64,000 nt of DNA from Hirsutella rhossiliensis (taxonomy: Eukaryota > Ascomycota > Sordariomycetes > Hypocreales > Ophiocordycipitaceae). The notes beneath the pieces are model-generated. The model was not told where the DNA came from. It was given only the letters and a program-made list of their open reading frames with translations, and searched no databases. Positions 33,501 through 44,638 of this stretch are shown piece after piece; within the stretch, counting starts at the first letter, position 1; every line of letters begins with the position of its first letter. The stretch lies in NCBI RefSeq assembly GCF_020360975.1, contig NW_025408669.1, positions 6,324,001-6,388,000 of the forward strand, written 5' to 3'. A program made the position numbers and the translations under genes.

Positions 33501-34750
33501 CCCTTATAGGCCTTAGAGCTTAAGGTCTTTATTATAATAATAAAGGACCTTAAGCTCTTAGCTAAGACGTAATACTAACGCCTCTTAGCTAGCTTAGCTA
33601 GCTTAAAAGACTTAAGGTTATAGCTCTTAGCCTTTTATATTAACGGCTCTAAGAGGTACTTTAAGGGGTCCCTTATAAAGACTAATACTTAGTCTTTTTA
33701 TATAATAAGCTTAAAAAATAAGATTATTAAAGTATACTATAAGAACTTAAGGCCTTTAATTAAAGTAGCTAATATAGAGCTATTTACGATACTTATAGTT
33801 TTAAAGGACCTAGCTAAGAAGTATCGGCCCTTAAAGCTTAGCCCTCTTAACCCCCTTATAGATACCTATATCTTTATAGATAGCTAAGCTACTATAAAAA
33901 AGGTTATAGGTTTCTTAGACCTAGCTATATATATTAAAAGGCTCCTATCTAGCTTAAAATCCTTTTATAATATATAGCTATACTAGTACCTTAGGTACCT
34001 AAGGATCTTTAATAATAAGCTAGCTAACTAGCTAGCTAAAAGAAGCTTAGGAGGCCCTACCTAAGGGACCCCCTTAGTCTTTATTAGCTACTTATAAAGA
34101 AAGGTTTAGTAAGCTACTAAGGACTATTAAAAGGGACTCTAAGCTACTAAAGTAGCTAAAAGCCTTAGGGCTAAGGGCCTAAGTAAGTACTATATATTTA
34201 TTTAAAAGACCCCTTACCTAGCCCTTAGCTTAGAAAAGAACCTTATAAGAAAGCTTAGGCTAACCCTCTTAGCCTTTTACTAGCTTTTCTTTAAAGCTAG
34301 CTTTTTATTTTCCTTTTTAAAAAGGACTAATAAGGTAGACTAAGATAACTACTACTATAGCTAAGGAAATTATATAGCTAGGTACCTTATCCTAAGGTAC
34401 TTAAACTATAGGAGGGAAAGAGAGGTCCTTTACTAAACCTTTAAGAGATAAAAAGGGGCCCTTAGCTTACTTATTTTTTATAGCTCTAAGAAAAAAAAGG
34501 AGGCCCTTTTAACTTTCTTAGCTAAAATAAAGATAAGGATAGCTAAGTAGCTTAAAAAGGAGTAACCTAAGGGCCCTAAGGCCCTTAAGGGAGAGAATTA
34601 CTATATAAGAGGAACTAAATTAATATTTCCTTTATTATTGCCTTTATAGCTATCCTTTCCTTAATTAGTTATAAGCCCTTAAGCTTTATAGCTAGCTAGG
34701 ACTATTAATAGGGGTATAGGCTATTACTAGCCTTACTATAGCCTTAGAGG
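30550..34750 (+). pseudogene. LINE ORF2: endonuclease, RT, RNase H remnant
   Basis: An AP-type endonuclease is indicated by RDFNLYYP at about 30,846-30,869 (the DFN-x-HH motif). The RT region reads LIRVLRELNLFKAFIS, then a box at about 32,620-32,660 in the position of GVPQGS-x-IS-x-IL, and SYINNFS at 32,706-32,723, where YIDD has become YINN. RNase H follows: FYINGSKR at about 33,634-33,657 (DGS changed to NGS), ANIELFTIL near 33,768, and YIFIDS near 33,865 with its Asp kept. RNase H downstream of RT marks the Tad1/I-type LINEs. Many stops are present. About 220 AT-rich bases at 32105-32325 are an extra insertion. Confidence 0.82.
32105..32325. other. AT-rich insertion within the LINE
   Basis: The second LINE copy (near 60,350) reads straight from ggcttttaaac into cctataaagctaagggg. 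Here, about 220 very AT-rich bases stand between the equivalent points. No terminal repeats or TSD are evident, and its origin is unknown. Confidence 0.5.
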
Positions 34751-34777
34751 CTATATATAAGTAATAATATAAAAAAA

Positions 34778-35208
34778 AAGGAATAAAGGCTTAAAGAAGG
34801 GAAAGTCCTATAAGAAAAGGGGCTTTCTTAAAAGGGAAAAACCTAATTAAATAAAAGGCCCTTTAAAGGGTAAAACCTTTTCTTTTTTTTTAGCTATAAA
34901 CGTTACCTTCTTATATAAGCTATTAGCTCCTCTTATAAACTCTTAAGGCGGGCCTTTAAAGATAGCTTCTTTTAAACATTTTCTAGCCTAATTTACTATA
35001 AAAAGATAGCTAGCTTTTACTTTAGTAAGGGCTTTATAAGACCGCTAGCTTTTATTAATACTATTAAAACTTAATAAATAGAAATAAGTCCCTTTTAGAC
35101 TTCTTAATAAAACTAATACTAATAAATATCGATATACTATAGCTAGGTTAATAGCTTATTATTTTCCTTTATAAGAATTTATATAGTTTATATATTATTA
35201 TATTCTAT
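34778..35208 (-). pseudogene. Copia copy F 3' non-coding region and RNase H start
   Basis: Resumption of copy F after the LINE. It begins with the right TSD copy, then matches K from about 5270 to about 5695 (3' non-coding region and the C-terminal RNase H). It stops at tattctat, where copy E is inserted, and resumes at 49,398. Confidence 0.8.
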
Positions 35209-35683
35209 TCTTATAAAGAGAGATATAAGAAATATATAAAAATATATAAAGGTAAATTTAAAAGTAAGGGGTTAAATAGGTAGGGTAAAGAGATTAAAAC
35301 TTATAAGAGTAGTAATAAAGGTAAGGGAGTAATTATTATATTGCCTTAATTATCCTTCTTTCTTTTATTTAACGCCCTTCTTTATACTTATTTAGTATCT
35401 TAATTAATAAAGAAGATCCTACTTAAATAAGCTACTAATATCCTTTTAACTACTAAGTATTTTACTAGTTTTTTCCTTCTTTTCTAGCTATTATTAGTAT
35501 ATCTATCTTATCTTTCGCTACCTTTATAGGAAGCTATTACTACTTTTACTTCCCCTCTTACCCTTACCTTTCTCTTTATAACTCTTTTTAGCTCCTTCCT
35601 TAAAACCTATTTTTTAGCTTCCTAGGTCCCTTATACTAAGGGATATCTCTAGGAACTATAAAATTAAGCTACGCTTTATAATA
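35209..35683 (-). repeat. 3' LTR of Copia copy E
   Basis: 475 bp, from tcttataaag to ctttataata, shorter LTR subtype (like K). It is followed by the polypurine tract and hairpin region of the element. Confidence 0.9.
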
Positions 35684-36803
35684 TACCCCCTTAGCTATAG
35701 CCTACCCTTATAGAAAGGGTAAAGCTAAATACCTAGGCTAGTAAGCGTATAAAGGAGGTCTTAGTTTATACTTATCCCTTACTTAAGAAATTTAGGTTTT
35801 AGCCCTAAGCTCTTTTAGACCTACTTTAGAAAAAGGGGCCTTAAGGAGGAAAATAAGTCTTATAAGAAAGGGGGGCTTTTCTAAGGATAAGTCCTTAAAA
35901 AGGGGGCCTTTAAGAGGAATAAGTCCTAATTAAGCTAAGGGCCCTCCTTTAAGATAAGTCCTAATTTCTCTTATAAGCTATAGACGTCTCCTTTCTCCTA
36001 TATACTATTAGCTCCTTTTATAGACTCTTAAGGCAAGCTTTTAAGGATAGCTTTTCTTAAACGTCTTCTAGCTTAATTTACTATAAAAGGATAGCTAGCC
36101 TTTACTTTAGTAAGGGCTTTATAAGACTATTAGCTTTTATTAATACTATTAAAACTTAATAAACGGAAATAAGTCCTTTTTAGACCTTTTAGCGTAACTA
36201 ATATTAATAGATATCGATATACTATAGCTAGGTTAATAGGTTACTATTTTCCTCTATAAGAATTCGTATAGTCTATATATTATTATATTTTATAGCTAAT
36301 AGGGTTAGAATTTATAGTTATAGAGATATTAATAGCTAGCTAAGGAAAATCGCTTCTTTTAACGCTTTTAAAAGAGCTAGTAGCTCTACCTTTATACTAA
36401 AAGTTATAAAGGTAGCTTACTTTAAAGCTCTTTAAGTAATAGTTCCTTTAAAAAGGAATATAATATACCCTTATAAGCTTTTTCTAGATAATAGATTATC
36501 TATAAAGGACGAATCGCTTAAATAAAGAAAGATTTTAGTAGCTAGTTTCCTTCCTTACCTTACTAAGTATAAACTATATAATCTCGTTAAATAGAGATAA
36601 AGGATTACTTATTTTATTACTTCTTAGTACCTAGGGCTAGTATTCTAGTTATACCTAGCTAGCTAAGAGATAGTAAAAGAAGTATCTAGTTTAATAGAAA
36701 TAGCTAAAAAAAGTAAGGAGCCTACCTTTTATTAATATTAGTATTTCTCTTACTCCTTAGCGTAAAAGGAAGGATTAAGTAAAAGCTCTTTATTATATAT
36801 AGG
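35684..36803 (-). pseudogene. Copia copy E 3' non-coding region and RNase H
   Basis: Matches K from 5135 to about 6210. RNase H is recognisable by colinearity with K (5598-6131), for example cttcttttaacgcttttaaaag near 36,355, the equivalent of the Ser-Thr-Glu region. All long frames are broken by RIP. The segment ends at atagg (36799-36803), the target site of Gypsy G, and resumes at 44,639. Confidence 0.78.
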
Positions 36804-37273
36804 TGTTACGACCACGGTTAGCGGGCCGTAGGAGAGCCGGCCACGTTCACGTAATAAGGCGGCTCGGAATAATAGTCGGGACGAGAAGTTACTTAAGCTT
36901 AGCTTACCTAGAGCGTACGTAAGCTAAGTAAGCCTTATATAAATAGATTACTACTTAGGAGCATAGCTTACGAGTAAGCTATAGTAAGCTACGAAGGGGA
37001 TTACGGCTAGGACCGTAATCTAAGGATAGTCTCTATAGGTATATATAGCTACCTACTTTCACTCCTTTAGATAGATAGCTCTCTAGCTTTTAATATAGAT
37101 CTTTATTACGATTCTATCTTTAATTCTAATTACCTAGTTATAGTCTATAGTCTACGACCTCCGACTTATTACTAACGTAATATACTTCTTATTACTTAGA
37201 CCACGCCTTATTATATCTACTAATATAAACCCCTCGATAGGTTTATCCCTTAGAAATAATACCGGTCGTTATA
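36804..37273 (+). repeat. 5' LTR of Gypsy G
   Basis: 470 bp, from tgttacgacc to ggtcgttata. It contains three successive perfect inverted repeats: CTTAGCTTAC/GTAAGCTAAG (36898-36928), ATAGCTTAC/GTAAGCTAT (36963-36982) and GATTACGG/CCGTAATC (36999-37020). The sequence just inside (cgttaaaagctc) gave no recognisable tRNA primer-binding site. Confidence 0.94.
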
Positions 37274-37419
37274 CGTTAAAAGCTCTTATTTAGTATAATA
37301 CCGCGTTACTCTAAGCAATATCGTAACTATTAATATACTTATATAGTAAGCTAGATTAACTAACTCTAGAGCTACTATATCGCCTTAGGATATAATACGC
37401 GAGATTATCGCCCTTCGAT

Positions 37420-38240
37420 ATAAGGTATAGTTACTTAGGAACGGAGGAGGTAACGGATAAGTTAGGGACCTTAAAAAAGCAGTTAAACTAAAATAGCTAG
37501 GACTATTCGACGGTACTTATAGCACGCTTCGAGACTTTCTTACCTAACTTAAGGCCTACTATCGGTTTTACCTTACTAAACTCTCGGACCTAGTTAAAAA
37601 GGTACTCTACGTAGGAAACTATTTATTTAGAACGGTACTCGCTTAGTTTAGACCTATTATAAGGGACTTTCTCGATAACTAACTAGCGCGACGAGATAAC
37701 GAGATAGATAAAGTCTTTACTAGTTTCTAAGGATTCGAAGAAGCTATTATAAAGGTATTTAGAATAACTAACGAAGAATAAAAAGCTAAATAAAAACTTT
37801 AAGAACTCCGATAAAGGATCTTAGTATTAGATTATACTATAAAGTTCTATTAAGTTACCTTAAAGCTTAATTAGGATAACGAACCTCTTATATTATAATT
37901 CTACGACGGGCTTAAGGAAGAAGTTAAGGACGAACTCTATAAGGAAAATCGACCTAATAACCTCTCGGACTATATTACTATAGTAGTACGAATCGACGAT
38001 AGATAGTATACGCGACGCTAAGAAAAGAAATAAGGAAGAGGAAACTAAAACCCTTCCTATAGGAATGACTTTAACTAACGCGCTAACTATAAGAAGAAGC
38101 GCGAAACTCCTATTGCCTACGCTTATATAACTAACCTAGGTAGGATAGATCTAGATATAATATAGAAAAGCAAAGGAAAGTATTTTAACTACGGGAAACT
38201 TAGATATTACTCTAAAGAATATAGATAACCTTATAAGGAG
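37420..38240 (+). pseudogene. Gypsy G Gag
   Basis: A continuous plus-strand frame near 37,530-37,680 reads LRDFLT, LKAYYRFYLTKLSDLVKKVLY, GNYLFRTVLA and FRPIIRDFLDN, the Gag capsid pattern of fungal Gypsy elements. The nucleocapsid knuckle lies at 38181-38222: YFNYGKLRYYSKEY, with the spacing of C-x2-C-x4-H-x4-C and every ligand now Tyr. Stops occur at Trp/Gln positions. The start codon is not clear and may have become ATA. The first 150 bp after the LTR appear non-coding. Confidence 0.78.
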
Positions 38241-39930
38241 AAGAAAACCTACTAGGCACTAGCCCTAGAAGGTAAGAAATACCTAAACGCTACTAATAAA
38301 TAAGAACTAAAGTATAAACTCCTTAGTTAGACTATATACTACGATAACGAATATACGGTATACTTAAGCGATAAGAACGGTACCGGATAGTTCTTAAAGC
38401 TATTAAAGAAAACCCTTATAATAATATAACGAAGGGATCCTAAAATATAGAAATAAGTTAAATTCGTAGAACCGGAATACCCCTATCTTAAAGGAGTCTC
38501 TTAAGACTAGATTAGGAAGAACGGTAAATAATTCTAGGAAGATATATAAAATAAAAATTAATAATAATAACGGGCAGTCTATAAATAATATAATAAAGAA
38601 GATACGGACGTAGCCCTTATACTTACGAAACTCGGATAATAACTTAAGGAGGAATAACGAAGTATCGACGATATAAGCTCTAAAGAATAAGAAATACCTA
38701 GAGAAACGGAAGATAAGAACGAACTTATACTACTACCCTTACTACTAAGGGAAAATACTATAATTAGAGAACACGCTTTATACTTCGAAGAATTTAAAGA
38801 AATACTTAAAATTAAAACCTAATAAATACCTTAAATTCTTACGGAAAACTAATAAGCTATACTAATTCGATATTAACCGGTACTATATAAAGGAGACTAC
38901 GCTATAGCTATCGCTATAGTCGATACCTTTATAGGTCTATAACGAGAATAGTAACTATAAGGAGAATTTAAAGACGATCTATAAATACTACTTACTTATA
39001 AGCACTATAAGTATATTTTATAGATATTATACGCTTACTTAGATTATATAATATACTTTTAGATAAAGGTACGATACGATGCTTTCTTAGTTAGGTTCGA
39101 GGGATAAGTACTTTCGAAACCCTACCTAAGCATAGAACTAGACTACTAGAAAATCGATTAACGCTACCCGAACGACTAAGTTATATTATTAGAACCCGAT
39201 TATAGTATACTACTTAAATGCCGCGATAATTACGGTTTATTAACGAGATGTCTTTTAAAGATATATAAAATCTATAAATACGCTAAAATAGAAGAATAGT
39301 ATAACGCTACTTACTTTAAGGTATCCGAACCCTTAATCTTCTAAAGACTTATATAACGAGTTAAATACGATAAGGAAGATTACAATAAATATATATACCC
39401 GAACTATAGAGTTTATAAATATAAAAAAGCACGAGTATAGTATAAACGATATAACGGTATACTAAAAGATTATTAGTAATATATACGGAGGCTATAGGCC
39501 GTATTCGACTAAGGGAGAATCGATATAAAAATACTATATACGAAATAGAAAGATATAGAACGAAAACTTAACCTTTAGTACGAAAACGAATAGAATTATA
39601 AAGTATAGTACGCAATTAACTATAAAGCAGTATAATATAAACGATATAGCGTTAAGAAATAAGAAATCTTTAATTAGCTATAAGAAATTAGTCTCTTAAG
39701 CCCTAATACGATACTATGTAACGAAAATATAAAGAAACGATATTAATAATAAATTAAAGAAGAATACCTAAATAAAACGAATAAGGACTAGGTAAAAAAC
39801 GAGGTACGCTATCTATAAAAGGGCTATAAACTAGCACGATATAATAAGATCTAAGGACCCTATATATAGCAACGGTAAGCTATAGTAACTAAATAGTATT
39901 AGATATCTAAATCGCGGGATATTACGCGCG
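38223..39930 (+). pseudogene. Gypsy G linker between Gag knuckle and protease
   Basis: About 1.7 kb continues the open frame between nucleocapsid and protease, much longer than the short spacer usual in Ty3/gypsy elements. It is rich in Lys, Arg, Tyr (many presumably former His/Cys) and Glu. At 39405-39452 the frame reads YRVYKYKKARV, a stop, then YKRYN; if the Tyr codons were Cys codons this is CxxC...CxxC, a zinc-ribbon-like arrangement. Another part (about 39,090-39,250) has LSIELDY and LLEPDY. I do not know a named domain for it. Confidence 0.55.
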
Positions 39931-39933
39931 TAT

Positions 39934-40160
39934 ACTTTTAGATTATAGCGCGATAGGCAATTATATTTTACCTAGAGTCGTTAATCGTTACTAACTTATA
40001 TAGAGATATAAGTAAGATCTATATAAACTTAAGAATATCGAAGGAGAGGCCTTTAACTATAATAACGGAATTATTAATATAGAGATTAATTACCTTAATA
40101 TTAATATCTAGGGCTACGATAAACGAGTTAACTTTAATATTATAGATATTAAAGAACACG
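39934..40160 (+). pseudogene. Gypsy G aspartic protease
   Basis: The frame reads LDYSAIGNYILPRVV from about 39,937, in the position of the DSGA-[TM]-GN-x-I-x-P active-site region, with the Asp kept. Further on, VNFNIIDIKEHDLILGL (about 40,127-40,180) corresponds to the conserved DxILG-W block near the protease C-terminus. It would process the polyprotein. Confidence 0.72.
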
Positions 40161-40779
40161 ACCTTATATTAGGGCTTCTATAGCTATAGGAGAGCAACCT
40201 ACTAATTAACTAGAAAACTAGCTAGCTATATTAGAACGAGGATATAAGTTTCTAGGACTAGTAGATTTAGGAGAAAGTAAAATTTTACGATAATTTAGCT
40301 ACTAAATAGGATAAAAGGGATAACCGTTTAAGTAAATTATTATAGGCTTTAGCGATATAAACGAAAATAGTAACCGAACTAGCGGATATAATAAAATCGA
40401 CTAATAAGACCTATATACTAACTAACACGGCTATATAACCTAGCATCTAATATAAATAGAATAAAGGGTATAATATAAAGATCCGAAGAGTTATTACTAC
40501 TCTAAGGAAAGACCTTAAATAAATCGATAAAGAGCTTAAGTTAAGAGAAACTAGCTCTTAAAAGAAAGAATAAAGCCTATAAGATAGAATAAAGAATATC
40601 CCCTAAGAATACCGGAAATACGATAAACTCTTTAAGGAAGAACTTAAGATAGGGTTACCCGTATATAGCTAATAAGACTACGAAATTTATCTTAAGGATA
40701 GAATAACGCCGACGTTCTATAAGATCTATAACTTAAACGAAAAGCAACTATAAACGCTATGCGACTACCTTAACGAGAA

Positions 40780-41340
40780 TCTATAAAAAGGATATATATA
40801 AATATTAATATCTAAAGTAGGCTACCTAGTTATATTTATTTTAAAGAAAAACGGTAAGCTACGACTAGTTATCGACTATAGACGCTTAAACGATATTATA
40901 ATAAAGGACCGAATACTATTACCGCTTATATCGGAACTATAAGATCGACTATATAGTAAAAAATAGTTTATAGCCCTCGACCTTAAAGGCGCCTATAACT
41001 TAATACGTATAAAAAAGGGATATAAATAGATAATAGCCTTTAGAACGAAATTCGGACTATTCGAATATCTAGTAATACTATTTAAACTTATAAATATATT
41101 AGCTACCTTTTAACGGATAATTAATAACGTTCTACGCGAATACTTAGATATCTTTATAGTAGTATACCTAGATAATATCCTAATCTTCTTAGATACCCTA
41201 GAAGAATTTAAGGAATACGTTTATAAAGTACTCCGCGTACTTTAAAATACGAAGTTACTAGTTAAACTAGAAAAAAGTAAGTTTTATATATAGAAAGTAG
41301 ACTTCCTTAGATATACGATCTTACTAAGAGAGATACGAAT
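40780..41340 (+). pseudogene. Gypsy G reverse transcriptase
   Basis: All seven RT blocks are readable: KVGYLVIFILKKNGKLRLVIDYRRLND (about 40,815-40,895), RILLPLISEL, FIALDLKGAYNLIRI (first Asp, about 40,970), TAFRTKFGLFEYLV, FKLINILATFQRIINNVLREYL, and VVYLDNILIF, where the catalytic YLDD reads YLDN at 41165-41176 (TG-to-TA type change). The region ends with FLRYTILLREIRI. This is a standard Ty3/gypsy RT apart from RIP damage. Confidence 0.9.
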
Positions 41341-41559
41341 ATAATAAGATAAGATTAACTTAGTTAAAGAATAGCTAATGCTAAAGAGCGTTAAGGACGT
41401 ATAAAGTTTCCTAGGATTTATAAATTACTATTAATAATTTATTAAAGATTTCGGAAAGATTATAGTACTACTATACGACTTAATAAAGAAGGAAAAAGAA
41501 TTTATATAAGACGATAAAGCTAATAAAGCTTTCGATTATATTAAGACTACGATTATATA

Positions 41560-41840
41560 AGAACTAGTCTTAACTACCTTTAATCTAGAACGATAAATCG
41601 AACTCGAAACCGATATATTAGACTTTGCTCTAGGAGTATAAATCGGATAAAAAGATAATAAAGGAAGACTACGACTAATTATATTTTACTCGAAAAAGCT
41701 ATATAGCGTAGAACTTAATTACCCTATCTACGATAAAGAATTCCTCGTAATTATTTAAGCTTTTAAGGAATTTCGATACTACTTTCTCGGAAGTAAGTAT
41801 AAAGTTAAGGTCTATATAGATTATAAGAATATCTTATATT
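41560..41840 (+). pseudogene. Gypsy G RNase H
   Basis: Reads ETDILDFALGV (first Asp), a short spacer, LIIFYSKKLYSVELNYPIYDKEFLVII (Glu) and YIDYKNILYF, matching the Ty3-type RNase H (TDAS-x-GA, KE-L-A/V, TDH-x-NL). It is directly downstream of RT in the same frame. Confidence 0.85.
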
Positions 41841-42179
41841 TTATAACGACGTAATAGTTAAACGAACGATAGATCCGATAGGCCGAATACTTATTAGAAT
41901 TTAACTACGAAATAATCTATAAAAAAAGAATAGAAAACGGTCGAGCTAATACCCTTAGTCGACGAAGTAACTACGATATAAGAGCACCTATAGCGAAAGG
42001 ACAGCTCCTAGAAATTAATAAAAACGGGAACTACTAGTAACGATAGCTAAATATAATATTTAAAGTATAACCCGACGACTCGATATACTAGAAGATCCTA
42101 AAATAGATAAAAGAATATAAAGCACTAAACGGATATAATATAGAATATTTAGAAGTTCTAATATATAAAAATAAAATCT

Positions 42180-43090
42180 AGATACTACTAGAATTACGAG
42201 ATAAAGTTATATAAGATATATATAAATATTTAATATATAGATACTAAGGAATCTAAAGAATAATAAAACGGATTAAACGATAATATAACTTCCTATAGCT
42301 TAAAGAAGTAGTATAATAAGTTATTAAAGAATATAAACTTTATATATAAAGTAAAGCTAAATAATATAAACTATATAGAGAATTATAACCGCTACTAGTA
42401 CTAGAGAAACCATAGGATTTAATAGCTTTTAACTATATTATAAAGCTACTACTATTAAAAGAACCTATAACTAACGTTAAGTATAATAGTATATTCGTTA
42501 TTACCGATAAACTAATAAAGTACGGATACTTCTTACTATATAAAGAAGTAAGTAATATAAAAGAGCTAGTATATATATTCCTACGAATAATTATTAGTAA
42601 TTACGGACTACTAAATAAGATTATCTTTAATAAAGGAAGTATATTTATAGCTAAGTTTTAGCAAGCTCTTATAGTATAATTAAGGACGAAATATAAGCTT
42701 AGTATAGCTTATTACCTATAAATAGATAGATAAATAGAACGACTTAACTAAACGCTTAAATAATATTTACGATACTATATTAGCTACGAATAAAACGATT
42801 AAGTTAAATAGCTACTAATAGCGTAACTAGCTTATAATAGCTTAGTTACGGAAATAACTAAGCTCTTACTAGTATACGCTAATTACGGATATAACCTAGA
42901 AGTATTTAAGGTTACTCGATAAGGACTATAAGCGGAATAAGCGATACTATAAGTAGATTAGCTACGAAAATTATATAAAGAAATATAATAAGAACTTTAA
43001 TTTATTAGAAAACGAATATCTACTTACTATAATCGGAAAAGATTATAAGGACTAATCTTTTAAGAGGGAGATATAGTTTACCTCGTACGA
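42180..43090 (+). pseudogene. Gypsy G integrase
   Basis: The N-terminal HHCC region reads IYRY, GIQRIIKRIKR, YNFLQLKEVV and EYKLYIQSK (about 42,233-42,350), with His and Cys now Tyr. The catalytic core has FVITDKLIKYGYFLLY (Asp about 42,505), IIISNYGLLNKIIFNKG (second Asp region, now Asn) and KYKLSIAYYL with an ERLN block (Glu about 42,740). GPY/F-like sequence (LDFKKLRPFKVKKTILKVNYELSLL) follows at about 43,125-43,200, before the chromodomain. Confidence 0.88.
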
Positions 43091-43289
43091 CGAAATATTA
43101 AAATAAAACGACTAAATAATAAATTAGATTTTAAGAAACTTAGACCGTTTAAGGTTAAGAAAACTATTTTAAAAGTTAACTACGAACTTTCGCTACTAAC
43201 GATAATATAGATATACCTAATATTTTATATCTTATTATTAGAACTAGCGCTATAAAACGCTAAACTATAGGAAAAAATTAAAGTTAACG

Positions 43290-43435
43290 ACGATTAAGAA
43301 TATAAAGTAAAATAAATACTAGATATAAGAAAATAAGGTTAGTAATAAGAATACCTTATTAAGTAAAAGGGATACGGACTAGAGGAAAATACCTAGGAAC
43401 TACTTAAGCACTTAACCTACTACGGTTCTCTACTT
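43290..43435 (+). pseudogene. Gypsy G C-terminal chromodomain
   Basis: The frame after the GPY/F module reads EYKVK, a stop, ILDIRK, then EYLIK, a stop, KGYGLEENT, a stop, ELLKHL. Placing Trp at the TAG/TAA positions gives the canonical chromodomain layout with aromatic cage residues. Integrase chromodomains of this kind target insertion to heterochromatin marked by H3K9 methylation, in agreement with the setting. The aromatic-cage Trp codons are lost to RIP. Confidence 0.85.
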
Positions 43436-43499
43436 TAATAGTTCTACTAGTAAAATCTACCCTAGGTATCGTAAAATCGCCTAACGAACTAATAGCATT

Positions 43500-44018
43500 C
43501 TAATTAATTATATTAAATCTACCTATAGACTAAATATCGACCACCGCTTTAGATTCTTAGCGCTTAGCCTCGTTAAGGTTATCTAAGGAACGAAGGCCCT
43601 AATAGACTATCTCGGTGCCCTTTATCTTTAGCTAGCGCTTTTAACGGCGAAGCCGCGCTAAACGGGCTAAGGCTTTATTTAGGTCGGCTTAAGCTTTTAA
43701 TATTCGCTCCTTAGCAATTTCTTCTTCTTTATCTAATCGATCGGACTCTAGATTTATTCGGGATACTAGGAAACACGTTAGCTATAAATAATAGGTAGGA
43801 CAACGAAGTTACCTACGGGAGCTAATCGCTACGCCCGACGCATTATAGGAACGACCCCGCCGTATATATTCGGCATACTTAGAAGATTTCTCTAGTATTT
43901 TATAGCGGAAGCCGCGCGACAAATAAAAAGAATATAGTATAATATTAAAACTAAGACGATTAATAGACTTAGCTAAACGAATACGCTTAAGGGTCTTACG
44001 AGAACGATCCTTCGACAC
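43500..44018 (-). pseudogene. Antisense ORF in the 3' region of Gypsy G
   Basis: On the strand opposite to pol, one frame runs from ATG 44018 to about 43500. The first 69 codons are free of stops (43809-44018: MSKDRSRKTLKRIRLAK...). The frame then continues with stops only at TAG/TAA codons that fit RIP-mutated Gln/Trp. It contains KYAEYIRRGRSYNASGV, probably a C-x2-C-x6-C motif with Cys turned to Tyr, followed by a heptad-like charged stretch (SRINLESDRLDKEEEIAKE, LNKALARLARLRR) and GLRSLDNLNEAKR. From memory, hypothetical fungal proteins with a Cys-x2-Cys-x-RRGR-x-C motif plus coiled coil look similar. It begins after the 3' LTR side and ends near the sense stop. Function unknown. Confidence 0.6.
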
Positions 44019-44147
44019 GCGATTAGATATACTATTAGCAGTATATCCTAAGGGATAGAAAGGATAAAACGGGGAATATATATACGCGCGATAAGGGTAT
44101 ATTTATATACGGCGGCTAAGGCAGTAGTAGGTCTTACGGATAAGACT

Positions 44148-44161
44148 AAAAGGAGGGGAGA
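44148..44161 (+). promoter_or_regulatory. Polypurine tract of Gypsy G
   Basis: aaaaggaggggaga, 5 bp before the 3' LTR, is the plus-strand priming site for cDNA synthesis. Confidence 0.7.
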
Positions 44162-44166
44162 TATTA

Positions 44167-44633
44167 TATTACGACCACGGTTAGCGGGCCGTAAGAGAGC
44201 CGGCCACGTTCACGTAATAAGGCGGCTCGGAATAATAGTTAGGACGAGAAGTCACTTAAGCTTAGCTTACCTAGAGCGTACGTAAGCTAAGTAAGCCTTA
44301 TATAAATAGATTACTACTTAGGAGCATAGCTTATAAGTAAGCTATAGTGTTACGAAGGGATCACGGCTAGGACCGTGATCTAAGGATAGTCTCTATAGGT
44401 ATATATAGCTACCTACTTTTACTCCTTTAGATAGATAGCTCTCTAGCTTTTAATATAGATCTTTATTATAATTCTATCTCTAATTCTAATTACCTAGTTA
44501 TAGTCTACGGTCTATGACCTCCGACTTATTACTAACGTAATATACTTCTTATTGCTTAGACTACGCCCTATTATATCTACTAATATAAACCCCTCGATAG
44601 GTTTATCCCTTAGGAATAACACCGGTCGTTATA
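44167..44633 (+). repeat. 3' LTR of Gypsy G
   Basis: 467 bp, closely similar to 36804-37273. The third hairpin here reads GATCACGG...CCGTGATC (44359-44380), the unmutated form of GATTACGG...CCGTAATC in the 5' LTR. Confidence 0.94.
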
Positions 44634-44638
44634 ATAGG

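Larger units (their letters stand above)
18578..34777 (+). mobile_element. Full-length LINE (RNase H-bearing), RIP-degraded
   Basis: A plus-strand non-LTR retrotransposon of about 6.2 kb once the inserted copy C (18791-28816) is removed. It is bounded by a 14 bp TSD, aaggaataaaggct at 18564-18577 and 34778-34791, and ends in a run of A just before the right TSD (34771-34779). The order is 5' region, ORF1 with CCHC knuckle, then ORF2 with endonuclease, RT and RNase H. The RNase H domain and two-ORF plan fit the fungal Tad1-type/I-group LINEs. Long TSD plus poly(A) is the mark of target-primed reverse transcription. All catalytic Asp codons inspected in RT and RNase H are now Asn. Confidence 0.88.
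36804..44633 (+). mobile_element. Gypsy chromovirus G, complete, RIP-degraded
   Basis: A plus-strand Ty3/gypsy element of 7830 bp with LTRs 36804-37273 and 44167-44633 and TSD atagg (36799-36803, 44634-44638), inserted in copy E. The order is Gag with zinc knuckle, a long linker, protease, RT, RNase H, integrase, chromodomain. Protease-RT-RH-IN order and the terminal chromodomain place it in the chromoviruses (Metaviridae). The 3' region additionally carries an antisense reading frame. LTR ends are TGTTACGACC and GGTCGTTATA, an inverted repeat. RIP turned Trp to TAG and Cys to Tyr throughout, but the frame itself is well preserved. Confidence 0.94.
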
